From a virus, in the IMG/VR virus record IMGVR_UViG_3300035703_000082, positions 1-64,000 of that record: DNA of 64,000 bases. One strand, 5' to 3'. The notes under the pieces are model-generated. The model was not told where the DNA came from. It ran no database searches and saw only the letters and a program-made list of their open reading frames with translations. Each line of letters starts with the position of its first letter. Position 1 is the first letter of the stretch. The position numbers and the translations under genes were made by a program. This document shows positions 57,137-64,000 of this stretch, piece by piece.

Positions 57137-58714
57137 GTGGAAATCGTAGACAACAGGATTCTGCTTTTCAAGACAAGATACCCAGATCGCTACAGCCTGA
57201 TCCCCAAGAGCAAGGCGCTGCCCATCCCGGGCGGCTATCAGGTCGCCGTGTGGTGGGGCTTAGACGAAGCGCGGGTGCTGCGCAACCTGGGCGTGAGGGA
57301 TGTCCCCTCGCCCATCTACGGGCGGTACGACTGGCCCGGGCGCTTCAAACCGATGGCGCACCAGCAGGAGACGGCGAGCTTCCTCACCCTGCATCGGCGG
57401 GCCTTTGTGCTGTCAGAGCCCGGGACGGGCAAGACGATGTCCGCGCTCTGGGCAGCGGACTACTTGATGACGCGCGGCGAGGTGCGGCGCGTGCTCATCC
57501 TGTGCCCGATGTCGATCATGCACAGCGCCTGGATGCAGGACATCGGCAACTCCGTCATTCACCGCAGCGCCATCGTGGCGCATCACTCCCAGGCCGCACG
57601 CCGCATCGAGGCCGTGCAGGAGGGGCACGACATCGTCATCACCAACTACGAGGGGCTCGACCTTATCTCTAAAGAGATCAAGAATGACGGCAGATTTGAT
57701 CTCGTAATTATTGACGAGGCCAACGCCTACAAAAACCCGCAGACAAAGCGGTGGAAGACGCTTAACGCGCTTCTGACTCCGAACATGTATCTGTGGATGA
57801 TGACCGGCACGCCTGCTGCGCAGTCGCCGCTCGATGCCTACGGCCTCGCCAAGCTCGTCAATCCGAAGGGCGTGCCTTCGTTCTACACCGCATGGCGCGA
57901 CATGGTGATGACCAAGCTCACCATGTTCAAGTGGACACCCAAGGCCGACGCCGCCGAGCGCGTGCACCGGGCACTGCAGCCCGCCATCCGCTACACCAAG
58001 GAGCAGTGCCTGGATCTACCGCCCGTCGTCACGCTCACTCGCGAGGTGCCCCTGACTCCGCAGCAGGCCAAGTACTACAACGCGCTGAAGACGGCGATGG
58101 TGGCGCAGGCCGCAGGCGAGACGATCACGGCAGTGAACGCGGCTGCCGCGCTCAACAAGCTGCTCCAGATCAGTTGCGGCGTGGCGTACTCGGACAACGG
58201 GGAGACGGTGGAGTTCGACGCCACGCCCAGGCTGAACGTGCTGCTGGAGGTGCTGGAGGAGACCGACCGCAAGGTCATCGTGTTCGCGCTCTTCCGTTCG
58301 GCCATCGAGACGATCTCGACATTCCTCAACAAGCGTGGTGTGGCCTGCGAGGAGATCCACGGCGGGGTGACGGCCACCAAGCGCGGCGACATCATCAACC
58401 GCTTCCAGCGCCTGCCAGAGCCGCGCGTACTGGTCATGCAGCCCCAGGCCGCTGCGCACGGGATCACGCTGACGGCTGCGGACACGGTCGTGTTCTTCGG
58501 CCCGTTGATGAGCGTGGAGCAGTACGTCCAGGCATGCGCCCGGGCTGACCGCAAGGGTCAGACCAGTGACAAGGTCACGGTCGTCCACATCCAGGGCTCG
58601 CCCGTCGAGAAGAAGATGTTCGCCGCGCTGGCCGGCAAGGTCGACGACAACCGCCTGCTGGTCGAGCTGTTCAAGTCCGAGGTTCTTGAAAGGGGGTTGA
58701 CGACCAAACGCTGA
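57137..58714 (+). CDS. SNF2-family DEAD-like helicase/translocase, 525 aa
   Basis: Walker A SEPGTGKT (93-100), DEAN box in IIDEANAYKN (about 191-200), TGTPAAQSPLD (motif III), and RADRKGQ (motif VI, about 472-478) of the SF2/SNF2 fold. GTG start. Probably works on branched DNA in replication or recombination. Confidence 0.88.
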   Translation: MEIVDNRILLFKTRYPDRYSLIPKSKALPIPGGYQVAVWWGLDEARVLRNLGVRDVPSPIYGRYDWPGRFKPMAHQQETASFLTLHRRAFVLSEPGTGKTMSALWAADYLMTRGEVRRVLILCPMSIMHSAWMQDIGNSVIHRSAIVAHHSQAARRIEAVQEGHDIVITNYEGLDLISKEIKNDGRFDLVIIDEANAYKNPQTKRWKTLNALLTPNMYLWMMTGTPAAQSPLDAYGLAKLVNPKGVPSFYTAWRDMVMTKLTMFKWTPKADAAERVHRALQPAIRYTKEQCLDLPPVVTLTREVPLTPQQAKYYNALKTAMVAQAAGETITAVNAAAALNKLLQISCGVAYSDNGETVEFDATPRLNVLLEVLEETDRKVIVFALFRSAIETISTFLNKRGVACEEIHGGVTATKRGDIINRFQRLPEPRVLVMQPQAAAHGITLTAADTVVFFGPLMSVEQYVQACARADRKGQTSDKVTVVHIQGSPVEKKMFAALAGKVDDNRLLVELFKSEVLERGLTTKR

Positions 58715-58724
58715 GATGTAAAAT
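58697..58724 (+). promoter_or_regulatory. Candidate sigma70 promoter
   Basis: TTGACG (58697-58702), 16-base spacer, TAAAAT (58719-58724). It straddles the end of the helicase gene (stop at 58,714) and serves the gene at 58,768. A TTTGACAGG half-site follows. Confidence 0.55.
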
Positions 58725-58767
58725 GTTTGACAGGTCCGGGACTCGGGCCGCGCCACAGGAGAAAAAC

Positions 58768-59187
58768 GTGAGTGATGACGCTGACAAAGAGGACATTCCT
58801 CTGGACAAGCTCGTGCGTATCTACATGAAGATGCGTGCCAAGTTGACGGAGATCGAGGCGGAGTACGACGCCAAGATCGACGCGCTGAAAGAGCAGCAGA
58901 AAGATGTCAAGAACGCGATTAAGGACTTGATGCTCTCACAGGGCTCGCGTTCTGTTCGCACCGACCACGGCACCGTGGTCTTGTCTGAGAAGACTCGGTT
59001 CTACACACAGGACTGGGAATCTTTCAAGACGTTCGTCGTTGAGCAGGACGCAGTAGACCTGCTTGAGCGGCGCATCCACCAAGGCAACATGGCTAAGTTC
59101 TTGGAAGAGAACCCCGCACTGATGCCCCCGGGACTGAACTCCGACACGGAGTTCGATGTCTCTGTCCGCAAGCCCTCCACCAAGTAA
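58768..59187 (+). CDS. Coiled-coil early protein, 139 aa
   Basis: GTG 58768 behind CAGGAGAAAAAC. N-terminal acidic stretch, then coil (YMKMRAKLTEIEAEYDAKID), and a C-terminal beta part (VRTDHGTVVLSEKTRFYT). Common beside SSB-like genes in phages. Function unknown. Confidence 0.65.
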   Translation: MSDDADKEDIPLDKLVRIYMKMRAKLTEIEAEYDAKIDALKEQQKDVKNAIKDLMLSQGSRSVRTDHGTVVLSEKTRFYTQDWESFKTFVVEQDAVDLLERRIHQGNMAKFLEENPALMPPGLNSDTEFDVSVRKPSTK

Positions 59188-59197
59188 GGAGTTTTCC

Positions 59198-60226
59198 GTG
59201 AGCAATCTCGCTCTGTTTTCTGGTTCCAATGTCCCTGCCTTCGCACGCACTGCATCGGCTTCTGCGCTCACCAAGTCGCTCGCGGGCGGTGTCGGTGGCG
59301 GCAAGCGCATCTCCATCAAGGGCGGTGTGTTCCGCCTGCTGGTCGACGGCCAGCAGATCGCGGCCATCGATGAGCGCTTCCTCGATGTGGTCGTGGTCGC
59401 TGCCGCGCCCAAGATCGGGCGCACGTTCTACCTCAAGTCCTACGACCCCGACTCGCCTGCCGGCCCTGACTGCTGGAGCGCGGACGGTGAGCGCCCCGAC
59501 CCGACGGCGCAAAACCCCCAGGCTGACCGCTGCGCTACCTGCTCGCAGAGTGTCAAGGGCTCCGGCCAGGGCGACTCCCGCGCCTGTCGGTTCAGCCAGC
59601 GTCTGGCTGTGGTGCTCGCCAACGACATCGAGGGCGATGTCATGCAGCTTCAGGTTCCGGCAGCGTCGCTGTTCGGCAAGCCCGAGGGCGAGAACATGCC
59701 CCTGCAAGCCTACGCGCGGCTGCTGGCGACGCAGAACGTGGGCGTCGAGACGGTGGTCACCCGGCTGAAGTTCGACACCAAGGCCGAGGCCCCGAAGCTG
59801 TTCTTCAAGCCGATGCGCTGGCTGAACGAGGAGGAGTACGCCATCGTGCAGGAGCAAGGCCAGAGCGCCGACGCGAAGGCCGCGATCACCATGACGGTCG
59901 CCCAGACCGACAAGGTCGACGGACTGAAGCTTGACGGTGCCCCGCCCCGGGGCGCTGCACCTCGTGCGGCAGCTCCCGCGCCTGCTCCGGCCCCTGCTCC
60001 GGCCCCTGCGGTCGTGGAGGAGGAAGAGCCCCCGGCTCCGGCACCGCGTCGTGGTCGCCCGCCGAAGGCGGTCGTGGAGGCCCGCAAGGCGGCTGAAGCA
60101 CCCAAGCCCGCACCGGTCGAGGAGGACGACTCCGAGCCTGCCGTGCGTCGCGCAGAGCCCGCCGCTGCCCCCGCCCCTGCGAAGTCCAAGCTGGCTTCGC
60201 TTGCGGCTGAGTGGGACGACGAGTAA
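59198..60226 (+). CDS. SSB-like protein with zinc-type Cys and AT-hook motif, 342 aa
   Basis: GTG 59198 behind AAGGAG. N-terminal 240 residues are a beta-rich domain with a Cys cluster (PDCWSADG, RCATCSQSVKG, RACRFSQR). The C-terminal 90 residues are Ala/Pro/Glu linker with PRRGRPPKA, an AT-hook core (RGRP), and an acidic end (SLAAEWDDE) like SSB tails that recruit partners. Probably ssDNA-binding; not proven. Confidence 0.6.
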   Translation: MSNLALFSGSNVPAFARTASASALTKSLAGGVGGGKRISIKGGVFRLLVDGQQIAAIDERFLDVVVVAAAPKIGRTFYLKSYDPDSPAGPDCWSADGERPDPTAQNPQADRCATCSQSVKGSGQGDSRACRFSQRLAVVLANDIEGDVMQLQVPAASLFGKPEGENMPLQAYARLLATQNVGVETVVTRLKFDTKAEAPKLFFKPMRWLNEEEYAIVQEQGQSADAKAAITMTVAQTDKVDGLKLDGAPPRGAAPRAAAPAPAPAPAPAPAVVEEEEPPAPAPRRGRPPKAVVEARKAAEAPKPAPVEEDDSEPAVRRAEPAAAPAPAKSKLASLAAEWDDE

Positions 60227-60234
60227 CCTGTTAC

Positions 60235-60328
60235 GGGGGCGGCGGCAAGCGCCGTGATGCACAGGGGTTCCTGCTGAAGGTCTCCTTGCCCCGTGTCAAT
60301 AGCCCCGGGTTGCGCCGGGGCCGCCCCC
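60235..60328 (+). ncRNA. Candidate four-way-junction RNA
   Basis: Outer stem GGGGGCGG (60235-60242) with CCGCCCCC (60321-60328). Inside: CGGC AAGC GCCG (60243-60254), CAC-A-GGGG ... CCCCGTG (60260-60267 with 60289-60295), and CCCCGG GTTGCG CCGGGG (60303-60320). It ends 10 bases before the HTH gene ATG, which has no clear SD. Could be a leader that controls translation. Confidence 0.45.
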
Positions 60329-60338
60329 ACCCAACACC

Positions 60339-60617
60339 ATGACATACTCAGTCAAAACCATCCACGCGGTAAAGAACGGCAACCACTCGCTGGGCAACAA
60401 GCTCGGGCGCGAGGCGGTTTCGCTGGACTTCTCCGTGATACGCGTCAGCAAGCTCACCGGGGCTACACGCCAGACCGTGTACAACTGGTTCATCGGCGGC
60501 GAAGTCATCGCCCCCTACCGTGCATCGGTAGAGAAGCTGCTCGACATTCTTCACAACAGCTCTACTGCGGACGCAGCATGGACTCGCGCATGCCAAGAAT
60601 TCAACCTTCAAGCCTGA
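60339..60617 (+). CDS. Helix-turn-helix early protein, 92 aa
   Basis: HTH: IRVSKLTGATRQTVYNWF then AVSVEKLLDIL-like helix. It may be a Cro-like regulator or a replication initiator aid. No SD before the ATG at 60,339; the structured leader may matter. Confidence 0.65.
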   Translation: MTYSVKTIHAVKNGNHSLGNKLGREAVSLDFSVIRVSKLTGATRQTVYNWFIGGEVIAPYRASVEKLLDILHNSSTADAAWTRACQEFNLQA

Positions 60618-60733
60618 CACCGGAAGAACTGGCACGCTATGCGCGGCTGTACAACACGGAGGGCCTTCCGAAAGACTGGGTCGATGCGCTGGTGAGTGCG
60701 CTCGAAAAGCAACTGGACAGCGACAAGAAATAA
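60578..60733 (+). CDS. Small acidic protein, 51 aa
   Basis: Overlaps the HTH gene end by 40 bases in another frame; start could be ATG 60578 or 60590. Contains SSLTPEELARYARLYNTEGL and a helical end. Function unknown. Confidence 0.5.
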   Translation: MDSRMPRIQPSSLTPEELARYARLYNTEGLPKDWVDALVSALEKQLDSDKK

Positions 60734-60749
60734 GCCCGGGAGGGGGTCA

Positions 60750-63647
60750 ATGGAACCGCTCGATTTTCTAGCGGCTGTCCTTCCGTCACCGGGTCACGGG
60801 TACTACTGTGTAGCGGGCTACAAAGCGCCTGCACGCGATCACGTATTCGTCGAGGACTTAGCCACAACAACCGAGACCATAGACACATGGCTCGGCAGAC
60901 GGCGCGATATCTACTTCGCGCTTTCCACCTTTGAAAAGAAAGGCAGCAGGGAAGCAGTCAACGCGCGGTACATCCGGGCACTGTTCATCGACATGGACGG
61001 CTACGCGTCAAAGAAGGACGCGGCCAACGCCCTGTCTGGTTTCCTTGACGACACCGGCCTGCACCGCTTCGGCACTCCCTGGGTCGTCGCCAGCGGCGGC
61101 GGGCTGCACTGCTACTGGCCCTTCGAGCACGCGGTGAGCATTCCCGAATGGCTGCCGCTGGCAGAGCGCTTCAAGCGCCTGTGCAAGGCGCGGGGGCTGT
61201 CCATCGACATGACGGTCACCGCCGATGCGGCGCGTGTCCTGCGCATCCCAGGCACGCTCAACTTCAAGCCCGACTACCCGCAGCCGCGCCCGGTCAGCAT
61301 CCTGCTGGAGGGCTCGCCGGTCCCCTTTGATGACCTGCTGGACGCCGTGTCCGCGCTGGTCGAGGATGACGGCGCGACGCTGCCTGCGCTGCCGATGCTG
61401 GCCCTGCCCGGGCAGCGTCCGACCAATGCCTCCCCCACCCGCGTGAAGCTCATGGAGAACACGACGGTGCGGTTCAAGCACATCATCGACCGCACGAAGA
61501 AGGGGGACGGGTGCGCACAGATCGCGCACTACGTTGAGCACGCCTCGGATGAGGGCATGGAGCCGCTGTGGCGCGGGCTGCTGTCCCAGGCCAAGTTCTG
61601 TGCCGACGGCGACCGCGCGGCGGTGTGGCTGAGCAAGCTGCACCCGTATGACGACACGCGCATGCGGACGAAGCTCAACGAGATCAAGGGCCCGTACTCC
61701 TGCGTGAAGCTCGACGGACTGAACCCAGGCGTGTGCAGCGGCTGCAAGCACTGGGGCAACATCACCAACCCCCTGGCGCTTGGCAGGGAGCTTGTGGCGG
61801 ACAACGCCCCGAAAGAGATCGAGCTGCTCAAGGTGGACGAGGTCACCGACGAGCGCGAGGTCGTCAAGGTCATGCGCCCTGCCCCGCCCAAGGGGTACAG
61901 CTACGGGGCCAACGGCGGCGTGTACGTGGAGCGCATCGTCGAGGAGGCAGACGGCACCAAGCGCAAGCAGAACGTGATGCTGCTGCCCTACGACATGTTC
62001 GTGGTGGATCTGCTGGTGAAGGAGGGCGAGCACACGGTGCACATGGTGGCGAACAAGAAGGATGCGCCGGTCGACATCCTCATGCCGCAGCGCTACACGG
62101 TCAGCAAGGACGACTGCATCAAGAAGCTGGCCGAGCAGAACATCTTGGCGGCGTTCGGCGCGGGCAACGACAAGAACCTGTTTGACTACCTCCGCGCCTG
62201 TGTGGAGGAGGCCAGCCTCACCAAGCAGGCCGTGCGTGTGCCGCAGCAGTACGGATGGCAGGAGGACGGGTCGTTCGTCTACAGCGGGCGTGTGTTCTTC
62301 CCCAACGGCTTCGAGCGCTCGGTGCCGATGCCGGATCTCGCCAACCTGAACCGCGCAACGCGCTCGATGGGCACACTGGAGAACTGGCGCAAGTTCCCGC
62401 AGATGCTGATCAAGCGGCGGCTGTTCGACATGCTCGCGATGATGTGCATCGGCTTCGGCTCGCCGCTGATGCGGTTCACACAGATGAGCGCGTTGACGTT
62501 CCATGCCGGCTCGACCGAGTCAGGCACCGGCAAGTCGCTGACCCTGACGGCCATCGCGTCGATCATGGGGCACCCGATCAACTACCGCACGAGCAAGTCC
62601 ACCAGCGCCGTCACCATGCAGCAACGCATGGGCAACCTCAACAGCCTGCCGTTCGTCAGCGACGAGATCACGCACAAGTCTCGGCAGGACATGGAGTGGT
62701 TCCCGGGCCTGATCTTCGACACCGCCGAGGGCAAGGGCAAGGAGAAGTCCGAGGTCTACGCGAACCGCGAGCGCATCAACAACGTCTCGTGGTCGCTGCT
62801 GTCGTTCCTGACCAGCAACACGCACATGCAGGACTACATGTCTGGCTCGCGCCAGCACTCGTCCAACGGCGAGCTGTTCCGCATGCTGGAGTGGACGCCC
62901 AACGAGGCGCTGAACTGGACGCCGGAAGAGACCGAGGTGCTGAAGCTGCTGTACGCCAACTACGGCGTGGCGGGGGAGAAGTACATCCGCTGGCTCGTCC
63001 AGCATCAGGACACCGCGCGGAGCGTGGCGCGGCTGGCTGAGGAGCGCCTCAAGCAAGAGTGGCGCATGTCGGGCGACGAGCGGTTCTGGGCAGCGGGCTG
63101 CGCGGCTGTCGTGGCCGGGGCCATCCTGGCCTCCAGCAAGTATGCGGACATCGTGGACATCCCCGTGGACGCCATCATCGAGAGCTTGCGCAAGCTCGTG
63201 GAGAAGGCCCGCAAGGTCGTCAGAGCAGGCGTGCGCTCCGCCGAGGATGTGCTGAACGCGTTCACTCGCGAGCACTACGGGCAGTTCGTCGTGGTGCGCA
63301 TCAGCGACGGGTCGCTCCTGGCGGCGCTGGGCAACGGCGAGGCAGTGGATCAGACCATCACGCGCAGTCGGGTGATGGGGCGCGTCGAGCACGAGATCGA
63401 GCGCAAGGGGTACGTGGACTACTACATCGAAGAGCAGGTGCTCAAGGCGCACTGCGTGGCGATGAGCTTTGGCTACGACGACTTCAAACGCCAGATCCAG
63501 CGGGCAGACAACTACACGGTGCGGTTCCTGCGCAAGGACATGATGGCGAAGACACGGGGCCCGCAGATGCGCGTCAACACGATCATGATCAGCCGCCCCA
63601 AGGACATCGATGCCCACGTTCAGGAATCTGCCGTGGACGCAGCTTGA
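60750..63647 (+). CDS. Primase-helicase (AEP plus DUF927-like ATPase), 965 aa
   Basis: Archaeo-eukaryotic primase motifs: ALFIDMDGY with DMD at 81-83, ASGGGLH at 114-120, and DAARVLRIPGTLN at 159-171. A CxxC site (C329, C332) follows. ATPase: GSTESGTGKSLT at 587-598 (Walker A) and the VSDEITH region. Fusion supplies primers and unwinds the fork with the family A polymerase. Confidence 0.9.
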   Translation: MEPLDFLAAVLPSPGHGYYCVAGYKAPARDHVFVEDLATTTETIDTWLGRRRDIYFALSTFEKKGSREAVNARYIRALFIDMDGYASKKDAANALSGFLDDTGLHRFGTPWVVASGGGLHCYWPFEHAVSIPEWLPLAERFKRLCKARGLSIDMTVTADAARVLRIPGTLNFKPDYPQPRPVSILLEGSPVPFDDLLDAVSALVEDDGATLPALPMLALPGQRPTNASPTRVKLMENTTVRFKHIIDRTKKGDGCAQIAHYVEHASDEGMEPLWRGLLSQAKFCADGDRAAVWLSKLHPYDDTRMRTKLNEIKGPYSCVKLDGLNPGVCSGCKHWGNITNPLALGRELVADNAPKEIELLKVDEVTDEREVVKVMRPAPPKGYSYGANGGVYVERIVEEADGTKRKQNVMLLPYDMFVVDLLVKEGEHTVHMVANKKDAPVDILMPQRYTVSKDDCIKKLAEQNILAAFGAGNDKNLFDYLRACVEEASLTKQAVRVPQQYGWQEDGSFVYSGRVFFPNGFERSVPMPDLANLNRATRSMGTLENWRKFPQMLIKRRLFDMLAMMCIGFGSPLMRFTQMSALTFHAGSTESGTGKSLTLTAIASIMGHPINYRTSKSTSAVTMQQRMGNLNSLPFVSDEITHKSRQDMEWFPGLIFDTAEGKGKEKSEVYANRERINNVSWSLLSFLTSNTHMQDYMSGSRQHSSNGELFRMLEWTPNEALNWTPEETEVLKLLYANYGVAGEKYIRWLVQHQDTARSVARLAEERLKQEWRMSGDERFWAAGCAAVVAGAILASSKYADIVDIPVDAIIESLRKLVEKARKVVRAGVRSAEDVLNAFTREHYGQFVVVRISDGSLLAALGNGEAVDQTITRSRVMGRVEHEIERKGYVDYYIEEQVLKAHCVAMSFGYDDFKRQIQRADNYTVRFLRKDMMAKTRGPQMRVNTIMISRPKDIDAHVQESAVDAA

Positions 63648-63879
63648 GAGAGGGCAGGGGTTCTTTGTCCCTGCCCTCGATCTGGAGGCTGTGAAGGAAG
63701 CGGTGCTCCGAGATGCAGTGCGACACCGCGTGCGCGGTGTCGAGGCTGCCTACGGCATCAAGCAGGGGAAGCTGGGAGTGTTCTTCTATCGAAGAGTGCG
63801 CGGGCTCGCTGCGCGATTTCGATCTTCCTCTGCCGTGCCAGATCGAGCTTCTCCCTTTTTTCCGCAGGACTTAGCGTAG
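63610..63879 (+). CDS. Small phage protein, 89 aa (C-terminus uncertain)
   Basis: MPTFRNLPWTQLERGQGFFV and AYGIKQGKLGVFFYRR match small conserved phage ORFs. The last 25 codons lie antisense to the minus-strand gene end and are Ser/Arg-rich, probably not conserved. ATG overlaps the primase end by 38 bases. Confidence 0.6.
   Translation: MPTFRNLPWTQLERGQGFFVPALDLEAVKEAVLRDAVRHRVRGVEAAYGIKQGKLGVFFYRRVRGLAARFRSSSAVPDRASPFFPQDLA
63721..63742. other. Hairpin between convergent genes
   Basis: CGACACCGC GTGC GCGGTGTCG, 9-base arms. It lies in the plus-strand gene and 15 bases past the minus-strand stop at 63,758. It has no T-tract but could end both transcripts by other means. Confidence 0.4.
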
Positions 63880-64000
63880 GCGAGGCCCGCACGTTGCGCT
63901 CGAAGGTGGTGATCTCACCCATCACCTGACGGAACTGCCCAGCCACCGACGCCGCCGACAGCTCGTCGGCCTTCTCTGCCGCGTAGCGCTCCGCGTCGGC
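63758..64000 (-). CDS. C-terminus of a polyvalent-type protein (partial, enters from the right edge)
   Basis: The minus-strand frame is open from 64,000 to the stop at 63,758, about 80 residues: AEKADELSAASVAGQFRQVM, LSPAEKREKLDLARQRKIEI, then ARALFDRRT. Helical end typical of large polyvalent proteins (LPD38-like). Probably the C-terminal end of the giant gene cut at the left edge; the frames do not join directly. Confidence 0.7.
   Translation of the reverse strand, partial: ADAERYAAEKADELSAASVAGQFRQVMGEITTFERNVRASPTLSPAEKREKLDLARQRKIEIAQRARALFDRRTLPASPA

Noticed and set aside
60235-60328. tRNA gene before the HTH gene
   Set aside because: It folds as a cloverleaf-like shape, but there is no T-loop consensus, anticodon loop or CCA-like end.
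62520-63617. 365-codon minus-strand frame under the primase
   Set aside because: Shadow of a gene with clear Walker A and primase motifs.

Overview
The window is most of the genome of a lytic tailed phage that infects a Gram-negative bacterium. Head, portal and terminase genes are present, together with short-tail (adaptor and nozzle type) genes and internal virion proteins. There is no sheath, no convincing tape-measure gene, no integrase and no repressor cassette, so a podovirus-like virion is likely. Coding DNA is GC-rich. The gene style (short-tail adaptors, polyvalent proteins, many DUF-type accessory ORFs) recalls uncultivated freshwater phages of Betaproteobacteria, but that host call is inference. 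No RNA polymerase gene and no tRNA gene was seen, so host RNA polymerase is presumably used.

Layout. Transcription diverges from a control region at about 39.93-40.38 kb. Leftward on the minus strand is one long late block: small terminase, large terminase, portal, GroES-like protein, scaffold, a decoration-like protein and the major capsid protein. Next come small lysine/glycine-rich proteins interrupted by a GIY-YIG homing endonuclease, then two adaptor-like proteins, a 2078-residue repetitive adhesin and a tail fibre. The lysis set (GH108 endolysin, secreted protein, three-TM holin) and a cupin-like protein follow, then nozzle-like and structural proteins. The block ends with internal virion proteins, finishing in a giant polyvalent protein that runs off the left edge. 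A minus-strand C-terminus with polyvalent-protein character enters from the right edge, so the map is probably circular and this gene is probably cut by the window. The two pieces are not in frame if base 1 is joined to base 64000, so some sequence is missing.

Rightward on the plus strand are early genes. From 40.4 to 47.3 kb, small unknown genes are separated by ten copies of a 19-bp hairpin (GGGGGAGA-N3-TCTCCCCC). A roughly 370-bp AT-rich, gene-free segment in this stretch is bounded by 26-bp inverted repeats. From 47.8 to 52.8 kb lies a tightly overlapping train of about twenty small accessory genes (DUF3310, zinc ribbons, tandem paralogues, a winged-helix protein). From 52.2 to 63.6 kb is the replication and recombination module: VRR-NUC nuclease, family A DNA polymerase, zincin, Cas4/RecB-like nuclease carrying an in-frame class 3 intein, HNH nuclease, SNF2-type helicase, an SSB-like protein with an AT-hook motif, an HTH protein and a primase-helicase.

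The parts that look least like standard annotation are these: the hairpin family and its covarying companion hairpin, the intein sitting inside a nuclease active-site motif, a possible four-way-junction RNA at 60.24 kb, overlapping divergent promoters with a roughly 70-nt RNA unit at 39.94-40.06 kb, the AT-rich segment between long inverted repeats, and the polyvalent protein with acetyltransferase-like and metallopeptidase-like domains.
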